The notes beneath the pieces are model-generated. The model did not search any database. It worked only from the letters and a program-made list of their open reading frames with translations, and had not been told where the DNA came from. A DNA stretch of 64,000 nucleotides from NCBI RefSeq assembly GCF_004359375.1, contig NZ_CP034726.1:992001-1056000 (forward strand). Direction: 5' to 3'. Positions 34,578 through 43,631 of the stretch are shown here, piece after piece (within the stretch, counting starts at the first letter, position 1; the number at the start of each line of letters is the position of its first letter). Source of the stretch: Acetilactobacillus jinshanensis. GTDB lineage: Bacteria > Bacillota > Bacilli > Lactobacillales > Lactobacillaceae. Both the position numbers and the translations under genes were made by a program.

Positions 34578-35453
34578 TTGAATATTTTAATCGCCTTATC
34601 ACCCGCAATTCTATGGGGCTGTAACCCACTTTGGGCACACTTTTGTGGTGGTGAGTCTATTGAGCAGCTGTTAGGTGCTACTTATGGTGCCTTTATTATC
34701 GGCTTATTAATCTTTATCTTTAAACAACCAACGATTACCGCCTGGGATTTTCTGTGGTGCTTCTTAGCCGGTGTCGGATGGTCAGTTGGTCAGTTGACCC
34801 AATTCGAAGGTTTCATTAAATTAGGTGCTGCTACGACTACACCAATTTCTGCTGGAACACAGCTGGTCGGAGTTAACCTAGCCGGCGTCATGTTCTTTGG
34901 GAGCTGGAAATCACCGATGGCCAAAGTAATTGGCTTTGCGGCAGTCGTCTTGGTAATGTTGGGTGTTTACTTAACTACTAAGACTGATCAGCAAAGTACC
35001 CCTAAGCAACGGAATAATTCTGCTAAATACGTAATTGAATTAATCTTTGGTAGTTTATTTGGTTACGGTTGTTGTTCGACTTTACCAAAGATTCCGGGAA
35101 CTAACGGCTGGTCGGCATTTCCACCGCAGGCCGTTGGGATGATCGTCACGGCAGTCTTACTATCGTTAATTCTTAAGCAGTACCGTGGCAAGAAATTACT
35201 CTTTAGTAAACATACGTTCAAGAACATGCTGACTGGATTCAACACCGGTTTAGGTACGTTTGGTTACTTAGTATCGTTAATGATCAACGGTGTATCAACG
35301 GCCTTTACGTTATCCCAAATGTCGATCGTCGTTGGGACCTTAGGTGGTTTATTTATTCTGCATGAACATAAGACTCGAAAAGCTTTGATTTACACGATTG
35401 CGGGCTTAATTCTGACTGTGATCGGTGGAGTCATGACTGGCTTTATTCATTAA
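34578..35453 (+). CDS. GRP-family sugar uptake protein (GlcU/RbsU type)
   Basis: About 291 residues with ten membrane helices. TTG 34578 gives the family-like start MNILIALSPAILWG; ATG 34557 is possible but has no SD, whereas AAAGGA lies between the two. Features such as GVGWSVGQLTQFEG, PISAGTQLVGVNLAG and a C-terminal GGLFILHE helix fit the glucose/ribose uptake (GRP) transporters of Gram-positive bacteria. A perfect TATAAT is at 34530-34535. Confidence 0.86.
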   Translation: MNILIALSPAILWGCNPLWAHFCGGESIEQLLGATYGAFIIGLLIFIFKQPTITAWDFLWCFLAGVGWSVGQLTQFEGFIKLGAATTTPISAGTQLVGVNLAGVMFFGSWKSPMAKVIGFAAVVLVMLGVYLTTKTDQQSTPKQRNNSAKYVIELIFGSLFGYGCCSTLPKIPGTNGWSAFPPQAVGMIVTAVLLSLILKQYRGKKLLFSKHTFKNMLTGFNTGLGTFGYLVSLMINGVSTAFTLSQMSIVVGTLGGLFILHEHKTRKALIYTIAGLILTVIGGVMTGFIH

Positions 35454-35553
35454 TTAATTCGATAAAATTCGTGTTTTTGATTGATGATGATGGATAATTT
35501 TTAGTAAACTAATGGTGAAGATACTATAATAACAAGTGGGTGGAACCGCACCA

Positions 35554-35778
35554 ATGGTAGAAGATAATGAACAGAATATTCATGAAATCAGAAAAAGGAA
35601 CAAGGAATTATTAAAGCAGGGCATTGAAACCAATCCTTCAATCGCAATTATTGCTGAAAAGGCTCACTATGAACCTGCTGAATTAACTGATTTCGATCGT
35701 AAGTACGTCCAGAAATGGTTAAAGAAACGAATTGATCGTTACAACAAACGTCACATTGATCACATGGATAATAAATAA
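35554..35778 (+). CDS. Small helical protein (74 aa)
   Basis: ATG 35554 follows GGGTGG; a GTG six codons upstream is in frame. The product is soluble, charged and helical with a basic C-terminus (KKRIDRYNKRHIDH). No family recognised. Confidence 0.55.
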   Translation: MVEDNEQNIHEIRKRNKELLKQGIETNPSIAIIAEKAHYEPAELTDFDRKYVQKWLKKRIDRYNKRHIDHMDNK

Positions 35779-35836
35779 CTAATAATTTGCTTAGATAACT
35801 CTTGGTAACGGTGCCCGTTATTGAGGGCTTTTTTGT

Positions 35837-36613
35837 TTGGGTCGTGATAGAGTGCGAAAGGGCTTATTAATCGTTACGTTGACAGCAATTTTATTGATGT
35901 CAGCCAGTATCAAGTCAGATGCTCATGAACAGACGTTCCACTTTGGTAATACTATTTATAAAATTGAAAATAAGGAACCAACCTATGATTATCTGAATCA
36001 GGCTCAGATTAACGCTGATCTCCGTCAGTTTAAACGGCAGACTCTTCATGATATTGATGTTGAACGGGCGGAACACATCTCAACATCAATTAAACCCAAT
36101 CATAAATTGAATCGCTTGGCCACCATTCGCGCTCACCAGATTGCCCAACATTTTAGCCATTATGATAAAAATCATCGACCAATGACGACGCTTGATGCTA
36201 ATCGAGTGGATTTACCGCATGGCTTTCAAGCTTCCGAAAATATTGCCAGTGCCGGGCTAGGCAACTGTACCGTGATTGGTGATCCGAAAGTTTACCATAA
36301 TCATAACGGAATTGAAATGGCAAACATGAGTAACGATGCCATGATGAATTATGATTCGTTGGAAAATAATGGCCATCGTAAGAACATTTTGAGTAGTGAT
36401 AACACGTTAATTGGCGTCGGTGTCGCATATAGTCAACGTAAACACCAGTTTTATTTAGCTGAAGACTTCGGTAGCCGGAATCCACGAAGCAGTGCCGATG
36501 TTGATAAGCCCAATTTAAAGATCCACTTAAAAGCTCCACACCGGATAACATGGTGGCATCAGGTGGCTCATTGGCTAACCAAGACTTACCATAAATTTAG
36601 CCGTTTAATTTAA
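35837..36613 (+). CDS. Secreted CAP-domain (SCP/PR-1-like) protein
   Basis: Up to 258 residues. The start is ambiguous: TTG 35837 has GAGGG 9 bases upstream, and GTG 35852 also fits. A basic start and a hydrophobic segment ending near KSDA form a signal peptide. The CAP domain covers about residues 75-220, with HQIAQHFSHY, SENIASAG, the histidine in NNGHRKNILSS and GVGVAYS. A basic amphipathic tail follows. CAP proteins of lactic acid bacteria are extracellular and of unclear role. One of three in this window. Confidence 0.8.
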   Translation: MGRDRVRKGLLIVTLTAILLMSASIKSDAHEQTFHFGNTIYKIENKEPTYDYLNQAQINADLRQFKRQTLHDIDVERAEHISTSIKPNHKLNRLATIRAHQIAQHFSHYDKNHRPMTTLDANRVDLPHGFQASENIASAGLGNCTVIGDPKVYHNHNGIEMANMSNDAMMNYDSLENNGHRKNILSSDNTLIGVGVAYSQRKHQFYLAEDFGSRNPRSSADVDKPNLKIHLKAPHRITWWHQVAHWLTKTYHKFSRLI

Positions 36614-36640
36614 TGTTTCGCTTTGTATAGCAATAGTTAG

Positions 36641-36654
36641 CGGAAACGATTACA
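36641..36654. promoter_or_regulatory. cre-like site
   Basis: CGGAAACGATTACA matches 12 of 14 positions of the cre consensus. It lies about 95 bp upstream of the promoter at 36736. Confidence 0.35.
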
Positions 36655-36735
36655 TATTAATTTAATTTTATTTTATAAGAACATTTAATAGCCGTGTGCA
36701 TAGTAATCTTAAGATATGAATTAATGCACCATTTA

Positions 36736-36763
36736 TTGTCATCACTTCTAGATTTCTTATAAT
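36736..36763 (+). promoter_or_regulatory. Strong sigma-A promoter for a short transcript
   Basis: TTGTCA (36736-36741), a 16-bp spacer and TATAAT (36758-36763). Transcription would run about 205 nt to the terminator at 36933-36975. Confidence 0.6.
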
Positions 36764-36791
36764 TTAAAGTGATCGAAGGAGGATGACACCG

Positions 36792-36938
36792 ATGAAGTAT
36801 TGAAACTTAAGTTGCCTTAATCCCGCACTTGACTTATTAAAGGAGCGATTATTTATAAACAATACAGTGTCCCAACATTCAAACATTTCATCATTTCTAA
36901 AACTTAAATCTTCTTTCAGTTGCATCAAGCCCAAATAA
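36792..36938 (+). pseudogene. Short ORF interrupted by an in-frame UGA
   Basis: GAAGGAGG precedes ATG 36792. The frame reads MKY, then TGA (36801-36803), then 44 further codons without a stop to TAA 36938 (NLSCLNPALDLLKERL...). It lies between a good promoter and a terminator. It may be a small gene with a Trp-to-stop change or a read-through peptide; the open stretch is short enough that chance is possible. Confidence 0.35.
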
Positions 36939-36976
36939 ATACCCAGCAGATTTGATATCTACTGGGTATTTTGGGT
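36933..36976. terminator. Bidirectional intrinsic terminator
   Basis: AAATACCCAGCAGAT...ATCTACTGGGTATTTT between the short plus-strand transcript and the minus-strand CAP gene. Confidence 0.8.
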
Positions 36977-36985
36977 CTTATGGAG

Positions 36986-37984
36986 TTAGTCTGCGAATTG
37001 TTCATTTAACGTTCCTAAGTTGCGGATCTTATCATAGCTAATGCCGACGCCAAGGTATCTCCAGTCGGGGTCCAGTTCGTTTTCACGATGACCATTATTA
37101 GACAGACTGTCGTGGTTCATAATGTCATCGTTGGCGTCGTAAGCGATGTTATACGGTGTATTGTCGATATATTTATCAAGCGTACCGTCGCTATAGTAAT
37201 CATGATAGTTGGTAACGAACCAGTCGCTAGCGTTTTCGCCCCAGCCGTTAAAGCCGTAATGATGTTTAAGCAGGAAGCTTTCACCGTCGGTATGGTTGTC
37301 AAAGCCGTGAATCCAGTTTTCGGTGTAGCCTTGGGATACATTGAATTGAACCTTAGTTAAATGCTCATATTTAATGCTCTCGTCAGGATTTTCGTAAGCG
37401 TACTGAAGATGACGGTTACGGTAGTTGGCCGTGCTTTGCATGGCGTTATCGATAATTAACGGACGAAGCCCATGTCGTTTCCGGGTCGAATTGATGTCTT
37501 TAATTAAATTGGTGCGAATAGCGTTATTAAGGGTTGAGCCCTGATTTTTTAAGCGATGGACTTGGTTCGTGGCCTGTAAACGGGATTTGATGTGTCTAAT
37601 CTTGAGGTTGAACTGACGTCGATTGTATTTAGACGTTAAAACGGCTCTGACGTCGTAATTCAAGATCAGATGTTCAAACTGGAAACTGGATAAGCGACAC
37701 CAGTTATGAGCCAACAGGACATTAATTCGTTTTTGATCAGTCCTGAGCTGTTGATGATCACATGAATCGTTATAGTCGTGAAAAAGAACCAGTAATCGAT
37801 AGTATTGGCGTTGGTTAAGTGATTTAGTGCTATGACGAACGCGATGTTTATGACTAATAATCACACTTGTTCGGGTGTGATTAGCGTTGACGTTAATAGA
37901 TTTGGCGAAAGCACCAAAACCCACTAACATCACGATGACGGAGACAAAAATTAGTAAGCTTTTAATAACCCGTTTAAAACTCAT
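36986..37984 (-). CDS. Secreted CAP-domain (SCP/PR-1-like) protein
   Basis: 332 residues from ATG 37984 behind TTGGAGG. A signal peptide or anchor (residues about 9-30) is followed by a long basic helical spacer (about 40-160) and a C-terminal CAP domain with the motifs NYRNRHLQYAYENP, GENASDW, the NNGHRENELDP histidine region and YLGVGISY. It diverges from the polymerase gene at 38397, with 412 bp between that include repeats and cre-like sites. Function unknown. Confidence 0.8.
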   Translation of the reverse strand: MSFKRVIKSLLIFVSVIVMLVGFGAFAKSINVNANHTRTSVIISHKHRVRHSTKSLNQRQYYRLLVLFHDYNDSCDHQQLRTDQKRINVLLAHNWCRLSSFQFEHLILNYDVRAVLTSKYNRRQFNLKIRHIKSRLQATNQVHRLKNQGSTLNNAIRTNLIKDINSTRKRHGLRPLIIDNAMQSTANYRNRHLQYAYENPDESIKYEHLTKVQFNVSQGYTENWIHGFDNHTDGESFLLKHHYGFNGWGENASDWFVTNYHDYYSDGTLDKYIDNTPYNIAYDANDDIMNHDSLSNNGHRENELDPDWRYLGVGISYDKIRNLGTLNEQFAD

Positions 37985-38042
37985 AATAAGCGCCTCCAAT
38001 TAAATATTAATTAGATTAACTAAAATAAACCTGTTCTAAACT

Positions 38043-38088
38043 CCGTTATGATGTGATGTTTTCGTTATTTTGAACCGTCATAACGGTT
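38043..38088. repeat. Inverted repeats in the divergent intergenic region
   Basis: CCGTTATG (38043-38050) pairs with CATAACGG (38079-38086), and AACCGT with ACGGTT (38073-38088). These are possible operator sites. Confidence 0.4.
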
Positions 38089-38095
38089 ATGTCCG

Positions 38096-38142
38096 TGTGA
38101 TCGTTTACATATTTAGGTATTCATACATTACACTTCACAATG
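38096..38142. repeat. Direct repeat copy 1 with cre-like core
   Basis: TGTGATCGTTTACATAT, an AT spacer and ACTTCACAA. The first 14 bases match the cre consensus at 13 positions. The second copy is at 38233-38280. Confidence 0.6.
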
Positions 38143-38232
38143 GTGGATAAGGCGACTAGTAAATCACTAAGATTAATTTATCAATCCAATCCTAATTATC
38201 TAATATTTAAAAACATTGCATACCAAAAGTGA

Positions 38233-38280
38233 TGTGATCGTTTACATATCCTGTATTACTTTGTATTATACTTCACAAGC
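38233..38280. repeat. Direct repeat copy 2 with cre-like core
   Basis: The same TGTGATCGTTTACATAT ... ACTTCACAA arrangement about 137 bp downstream of copy 1 and about 115 bp before the polymerase start. Confidence 0.6.
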
Positions 38281-38396
38281 GGAATAATGCAATTTTATTG
38301 ATTTTATTAATCTGCTTTCAGCAGTTTTTCTGTTTCTTAAATCAGACTATAATAATAATTGCTTACTTCTTATTAAACGAAAGGCGGGCTCAAAAA

Positions 38397-41300
38397 ATGG
38401 CATATGATTATCAGCCGCATGATAATATCTTTGATATTGAATCGATGACAAATTTGTACGTCGATACCCATTATTATCCGGCTCAGAATTTAGCCATCAT
38501 TTACTATTTAAGTGATGTTGAAGGTTATCATGACTTTGACAAGGCTGATCCGAAGACACACCAATCGATTAGCTTGGAGATCTCTAAAAAGATTTTGCAA
38601 TGTAACAAAAGTCTCCGTGAGCTAGCTAAGGATAAAGATAATCCGTTGGGGATTCGGTTCCGTAACTTACGGCGACCGATGAACCTGGCTAAATATTGTC
38701 ATTTCTGGGGCTTAACGCCAACCAGAAATTCATCACTGAATTACATGAACGCGAAGGGACAGATTCACCCGGTCACCGACCGATCATTGAATTATGCTCG
38801 CAAACATAACTCAAGACCGCATGCCAAGTGGGTCTCAGAAAATGCTTATAATAACGCTTTACTAAGCGGTAAAGAATATAGTGGGGCTAATTCATGCAAC
38901 ATGGTCACACCGTATTACACGGTTAAACGAACCGATCCGAAGTACGACAAAAAGAAGTACGGCATCACGATGGGATTTAACTCCGATAATTATGATTTGA
39001 CCATGATCGCCGCATTTCTGGGTCATGTTGTCCATAATACCTACGCCCGAAACTATATTAACGAACTGTGTAACAAGAATTCGCAGTTAGCCAAGGACGA
39101 ATGGTCATACCCAAGTGACAGTCGCTTAAATCATGACCGAACATTATTATTAGATGGTCAAAAGGAAAAGGATCCCAAGAATTTAACGGGTTACCCGATC
39201 TTAAGCCCCGAATTCTTCCGTCATTTTAACAACGAATTATTCACGACTTATAAACGATCAATGCCGCAATTGCTCCAACACCAGCCTGATTTACAGCCTC
39301 GTGACGAAGCCGACAGCAAGAGTTTCTTCAAACAGATTGATAATCCGGCTTACTACATCTATAAAGGCTGGATGACCAGCAACCGTTATTTAGATGTTGC
39401 TAACTTGAATGAACACATGAAGTTTGTTCCGTTGAAACGAATTGCCGCTATGGAAGGTTGGCAAATCTTAGAATCAAAAAACGTTACCGCCAACACGACC
39501 GAAATCCACGGAATCGTCCAGATTGCCGATTTAATCGGATATAACAATTCGGATGTCCAAGTTACTAAACAGGTCTTTGAACTGGCTCAATACCAAGATG
39601 CGTTAACTTTACGTCGAATTATGCTGAAAAAATTCCCGCAGTTAACGTACAACTTTAAGTTAAAGCCCGCACTGACTCGCTATTACAAGCGAACCATCAA
39701 GCATATCGATAAGGGTAACCTCAATCCCGTTGAAAAGATCAACGCCAAGAACAAGATCAGCGGGATTAAGGAAGCAATCCACAGCAATAAGTCATCTAAA
39801 ATGTACAAGTATTATCAAAAAGCCCGCAGTGCAGCTGATCCGCAGGATGCCGATCCGCGTCCGGATAACCTGCGCTTTAGTCCGTTGACCGATGATGCAA
39901 CTTCCGCTAAATTGATAAGTAACGTAATTGCACCTTATCATTCGATGGAAGACTGGCCAGATATCGAATTCTGGTTCCCAGATCCACGTGCTTTAAAGAT
40001 CTTCCGGGCTAAACATCCCGAAATGCTCGATATTTTACCTAAGAAACCGTTCGACGTCCTTGATGACACCATGAACTGGGCCAAAAAGGTCGATAAAAAG
40101 TACGGTTTGAGTGATTTACCACCGGCTAACGAAGACACCATCTTACATGATGGTCATAGTTTAGCTAAGACTTTTCAGCCGATCTATGATCTATACCGTG
40201 AAGTTGAAGGCCATAACGCCAATGACACCTTAAAAGGTAGTAAAAAGAAACTGTATAACGTCTTGGGTAAATTAGAAACGGTTGGTCCAAGTTTAGACAT
40301 GACGGATCTGCTTCACCATACCAACGCCAACATTCCGTATTTACACCGTGACGGTAATGAAACCGGGACTATCGCGACCTTTAGTTACGGTGGTATTCAT
40401 GGGGTCGAATTTAAACTTCATAAGTACATCAACGATTATAAAAAGTACGTTAAGAAACAGAAGCAAATCGATTACTTCCGCAACACTTTGAAGTTGACCC
40501 CACAGTTAGCTAAGCAGCGACCGTTCATTAATTACCACGGCACACCGTTGAACCCGAAGGATTTCGTTAAGGGTTCCGGTAAGAACGCTAAATGGAAAAA
40601 TGATAAACCGTTATTATATAAGCACCCCAGTGGCAGCAGTTACATCCTGAATGACGACTACGACTACGTATCCGTTGGTGCCGTTCGACACGAAGATTTC
40701 AGTGGGTATTACCCAATGCTGATTTCTCGTGAAGGTATTATGTGGCCACATGACGAACCAAAGGATACCTATCATCAGATCTACGTTGAACGTCTTCATT
40801 TGAAGCATCAATTAAAGAAGTACACCAAGAACAGTCACCCGTGGAACGTGATCAACATTAAGCAACTGTTACGTAAGTTGCTGCTGAACTCCGCTTCCGG
40901 TGCCGGCGATGCAAAATTCTTTAATTCGATCCGAATGAATAATAAAATTATCTCCATGCGCATGATGGGGCAGCTGTTTACCTGGCGAATGGGTCAGGCC
41001 GAATGTCTGGCCGGGATGAACGCCAAAGTAACGTCCACCAACACCGATGGTGAATATTTGCAGAACATTCCAGGTCCTGTTAACGATAAGACGTTACAGG
41101 AAACCGTTGCGCCATTAACGCTGTTCATCAGCCCAGTACCGTTAGTTCGTTTCGTATCTAAAGATGCAAACAACCGTGCCGAAGTTGAAAATCATGGGAC
41201 TGAACAGCAACCGAAACCAGTGCTAGCCGAAGCGAAGGGTGCGACCCTAAACGGTTGGATGGGACCGTCCGTCACGGCAACCATTAGTCATCCGGCCATC

Positions 41301-42041
41301 ATTGATTACGCTTTGGCTCATTACTTGGCTTATCAGCCGGATCCATGTAACTCAAAGTTTAAGACTGACGTGATCTACAAATTGATCGAAAAGAAGCGTC
41401 AGGAATTATTGAGCAAGGATCCTGCAGTGCGTCAGGACGGGATGACCTTCTTCCAGTGGGTCATCGCCAGTAATCCGGATAAACATCGTTACCCATACAT
41501 TCGTTGTGAAAAGCAGGTTGAGAATCCGGTCTATAATCCGTTGAGTACCAAAAAGGAAGAACGTGAGCCGTATGTCTGGAAATCGGATGATGATCTGAAA
41601 AAGACCGCCATCGCGATTCCGCATACTAATCGTTTATTCTTAATGAAGCACCCAAAGAATAAGAAGGGTCAATTAATCAGTAATTCCTTGTTCCTGGCTT
41701 CTCGTCAAAAAGTTCAGGAAGCGACCTTTAGAAAATTGCAGGATAAAGGTAAGTTGGATCAGCTTAAGAATGATCCTGATGTCATCGCAATTTTCGATAA
41801 CTGGGGTGACCGATCATTATCCGATAACGCTGGTAGCGGCTACAGTAGTTATAATTACAAAGGCAGTATTGCCAAGCTACCAAGCATGCCGGTCCACCAG
41901 AATGTTTTGATCGAAGATCACGCCCTGAACGAAATTTCGTTGGCAAGATCAAAACAGATTGCCCAGAAATTGGATATGGACGCTTACGTTGAGATGATCG
42001 CCACGAAGTTCCACGCCAGTTGGGACAATAATGAAGATTAA
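38397..42041 (+). CDS. Stand-alone family B DNA polymerase with 3'-5' exonuclease domain
   Basis: 1214 residues from ATG 38397 (CGAAAGGCGGG upstream). Exonuclease motifs: ExoI FDIE (Asp13, Glu15), ExoII GFNSDNYD (Asp200), ExoIII YNNSD (Tyr382, Asp386). Polymerase motifs: A DFSGYYP (Asp767), B KLLLNSASG (Lys827, Asn831) and C TNTDG (Asp884), where the first Asp of the usual DTD is Asn. This is the order of family B enzymes. About 380 residues separate ExoIII from motif A, room for extra domains such as protein-primed TPR insertions. No phage or plasmid genes flank it. Replication, repair and mobile-element roles are all open. Confidence 0.75.
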   Translation: MAYDYQPHDNIFDIESMTNLYVDTHYYPAQNLAIIYYLSDVEGYHDFDKADPKTHQSISLEISKKILQCNKSLRELAKDKDNPLGIRFRNLRRPMNLAKYCHFWGLTPTRNSSLNYMNAKGQIHPVTDRSLNYARKHNSRPHAKWVSENAYNNALLSGKEYSGANSCNMVTPYYTVKRTDPKYDKKKYGITMGFNSDNYDLTMIAAFLGHVVHNTYARNYINELCNKNSQLAKDEWSYPSDSRLNHDRTLLLDGQKEKDPKNLTGYPILSPEFFRHFNNELFTTYKRSMPQLLQHQPDLQPRDEADSKSFFKQIDNPAYYIYKGWMTSNRYLDVANLNEHMKFVPLKRIAAMEGWQILESKNVTANTTEIHGIVQIADLIGYNNSDVQVTKQVFELAQYQDALTLRRIMLKKFPQLTYNFKLKPALTRYYKRTIKHIDKGNLNPVEKINAKNKISGIKEAIHSNKSSKMYKYYQKARSAADPQDADPRPDNLRFSPLTDDATSAKLISNVIAPYHSMEDWPDIEFWFPDPRALKIFRAKHPEMLDILPKKPFDVLDDTMNWAKKVDKKYGLSDLPPANEDTILHDGHSLAKTFQPIYDLYREVEGHNANDTLKGSKKKLYNVLGKLETVGPSLDMTDLLHHTNANIPYLHRDGNETGTIATFSYGGIHGVEFKLHKYINDYKKYVKKQKQIDYFRNTLKLTPQLAKQRPFINYHGTPLNPKDFVKGSGKNAKWKNDKPLLYKHPSGSSYILNDDYDYVSVGAVRHEDFSGYYPMLISREGIMWPHDEPKDTYHQIYVERLHLKHQLKKYTKNSHPWNVINIKQLLRKLLLNSASGAGDAKFFNSIRMNNKIISMRMMGQLFTWRMGQAECLAGMNAKVTSTNTDGEYLQNIPGPVNDKTLQETVAPLTLFISPVPLVRFVSKDANNRAEVENHGTEQQPKPVLAEAKGATLNGWMGPSVTATISHPAIIDYALAHYLAYQPDPCNSKFKTDVIYKLIEKKRQELLSKDPAVRQDGMTFFQWVIASNPDKHRYPYIRCEKQVENPVYNPLSTKKEEREPYVWKSDDDLKKTAIAIPHTNRLFLMKHPKNKKGQLISNSLFLASRQKVQEATFRKLQDKGKLDQLKNDPDVIAIFDNWGDRSLSDNAGSGYSSYNYKGSIAKLPSMPVHQNVLIEDHALNEISLARSKQIAQKLDMDAYVEMIATKFHASWDNNED

Positions 42042-42107
42042 AATTTAGAATAAATGCTCATGCTCACGATAGCCCACAAAAGGGCTGGCTCTTATAATAA
42101 ATAGAAA

Positions 42108-42144
42108 TCATCACTGATTAGTTTCAGTGATGCTTTATTTTTTT
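42108..42144 (+). terminator. Intrinsic terminator after the polymerase gene
   Basis: CATCACTGATTAGTTTCAGTGATG followed by CTTTATTTTTTT. Confidence 0.75.
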
Positions 42145-42161
42145 GAAAGGAAGATGATAAT

Positions 42162-43544
42162 TTGAATCGACAACCGACAACTAAAGATCTAACTGAAATC
42201 TTCAGCATTGCACTGGTTTCGTTTGTCGGGATCTTGATGACCACCGGAGTGAACGTTAACTTTCCGATGTTAGTTAATTACTTTAAAGTCCCATTATCGA
42301 GTGTGCAATGGTTCTCGACCGGAGCTATGATTGTTTCCGCAATCACGATGATCTGTTCAGCATATGCTGATCAGCGTTTTAATGACCGGACCGTTTTTTT
42401 CGTTGCGACCGGATCGTTATTATTAAGTCTAATTATATGTACGTTTGCGACTAATTACTGGCTGTTTCTGTTTGGTCGCCTTCTTGACGGTGTCAGCATT
42501 GGTAGTTGTACACCTTTGATGTTCAACGTGATCCCGAAGCTGGTGCCGAAATCCAAGATTGGCTTCTACATGGCGTTAGGGGCAACCGTGGTTGCGACCG
42601 GACCATCGTTAGGGCCAACTTATGGTGGCTTCATCAATACATATTTTAACTGGCGAATGATTTTCGTCGTTGTAATTCCAGTTATTCTGGTGGTAATGCT
42701 GATTGGTTTTTACGCAATCGTTAATCACCTGCCGATTCATCATAACCTGTCGCTAGATTGGAAAGGCTTGGCCTTGATTACCGTCGCTTTCAGCGTGATC
42801 GCGATCGGGTTAAATTCATTAAGTCAAGCGTCAGTTTGGACCTGGATCATGTTCATCATTGGGATTATCGCATTAGTATGGTTCGTTAAGCATGGTCATC
42901 AGGAAAAGGCTATTTTACATACTCGAGTTTTCAGTAACCATCGTTTTACGTTAGCCGTCATCACGTATTTCCTGATTCAGTTAACCAACATTGGCTTGTC
43001 GGGACTCTTGATCCCAAACTTCTCACAGGTTGCGTTAGGGGTTACCGCTTTGGTCTCCGGATTGATCCTGCTGCCAGGGAACATTTTTCGCATCATCAGT
43101 ATGCCGTTCGGTGGTGCCATGCTGGATCATTACGGTCCTAGACTACCGATTTACATTGGTTTAAGTCTGATGGCAGGGTACTTCCTCGTAATGACGGTGA
43201 TTGCGAAGTCATTAGGCCCAGGAACAATCCTATTTGCGTATATCGTCTATAACCTCGGTCAGGCAATCTGCTTTAGTAACGTTTTGACGAGTGGCCTGCA
43301 GACCTTACCGATTAAGCAACGGGGTGACGGTAACGCCATCTTTAACGCCGTTCAGATTTATGGTGGTGCCGTTGGGACCTGCTTACTATCGTTAATCATT
43401 TCGTTAGCTGGAACGTTTAATCCAGCAGCGACCAAAGTTCACGCCATGTTCATTGGGGGCCAGTGGTGCTTCGGTGTTCTGTTTGCCTTAGTGATCATTG
43501 CTTTGATTATGATCCACGCTAGTTTTAAAAAAGCGCAAGATTAA
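42162..43544 (+). CDS. MFS transporter, DHA2-type drug exporter
   Basis: 460 residues with about 13-14 helices, starting at TTG 42162 after GAAAGGAAG. The motif region GRLLDGVSIGSCTPLMFNVIP and the helix-5 antiporter-like pattern GATVVATGPSLGPTYGG fit proton-driven DHA2 exporters. Substrate unknown. The stretch FNWRMIFVVVIP also fits the family. Confidence 0.85.
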   Translation: MNRQPTTKDLTEIFSIALVSFVGILMTTGVNVNFPMLVNYFKVPLSSVQWFSTGAMIVSAITMICSAYADQRFNDRTVFFVATGSLLLSLIICTFATNYWLFLFGRLLDGVSIGSCTPLMFNVIPKLVPKSKIGFYMALGATVVATGPSLGPTYGGFINTYFNWRMIFVVVIPVILVVMLIGFYAIVNHLPIHHNLSLDWKGLALITVAFSVIAIGLNSLSQASVWTWIMFIIGIIALVWFVKHGHQEKAILHTRVFSNHRFTLAVITYFLIQLTNIGLSGLLIPNFSQVALGVTALVSGLILLPGNIFRIISMPFGGAMLDHYGPRLPIYIGLSLMAGYFLVMTVIAKSLGPGTILFAYIVYNLGQAICFSNVLTSGLQTLPIKQRGDGNAIFNAVQIYGGAVGTCLLSLIISLAGTFNPAATKVHAMFIGGQWCFGVLFALVIIALIMIHASFKKAQD

Positions 43545-43565
43545 TCCTTTAATCAAGACATGAAA

Positions 43566-43600
43566 AAAACGAGCTGATTCTAATAAATCAGCTCGTTTTA
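43566..43600. terminator. Bidirectional intrinsic terminator
   Basis: AAAACGAGCTGATT...AATCAGCTCGTTTT. Confidence 0.85.
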
Positions 43601-43631
43601 TTAATGTTAAAGGATGACTAATCACTTTAGA

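Noticed and set aside
35530-35550. GGGTGGAACCGC, which resembles a T-box antiterminator motif
   Set aside because: There is no stem I, specifier or terminator; only about 80 bp separate it from the previous gene and it sits at the start of a small ORF.
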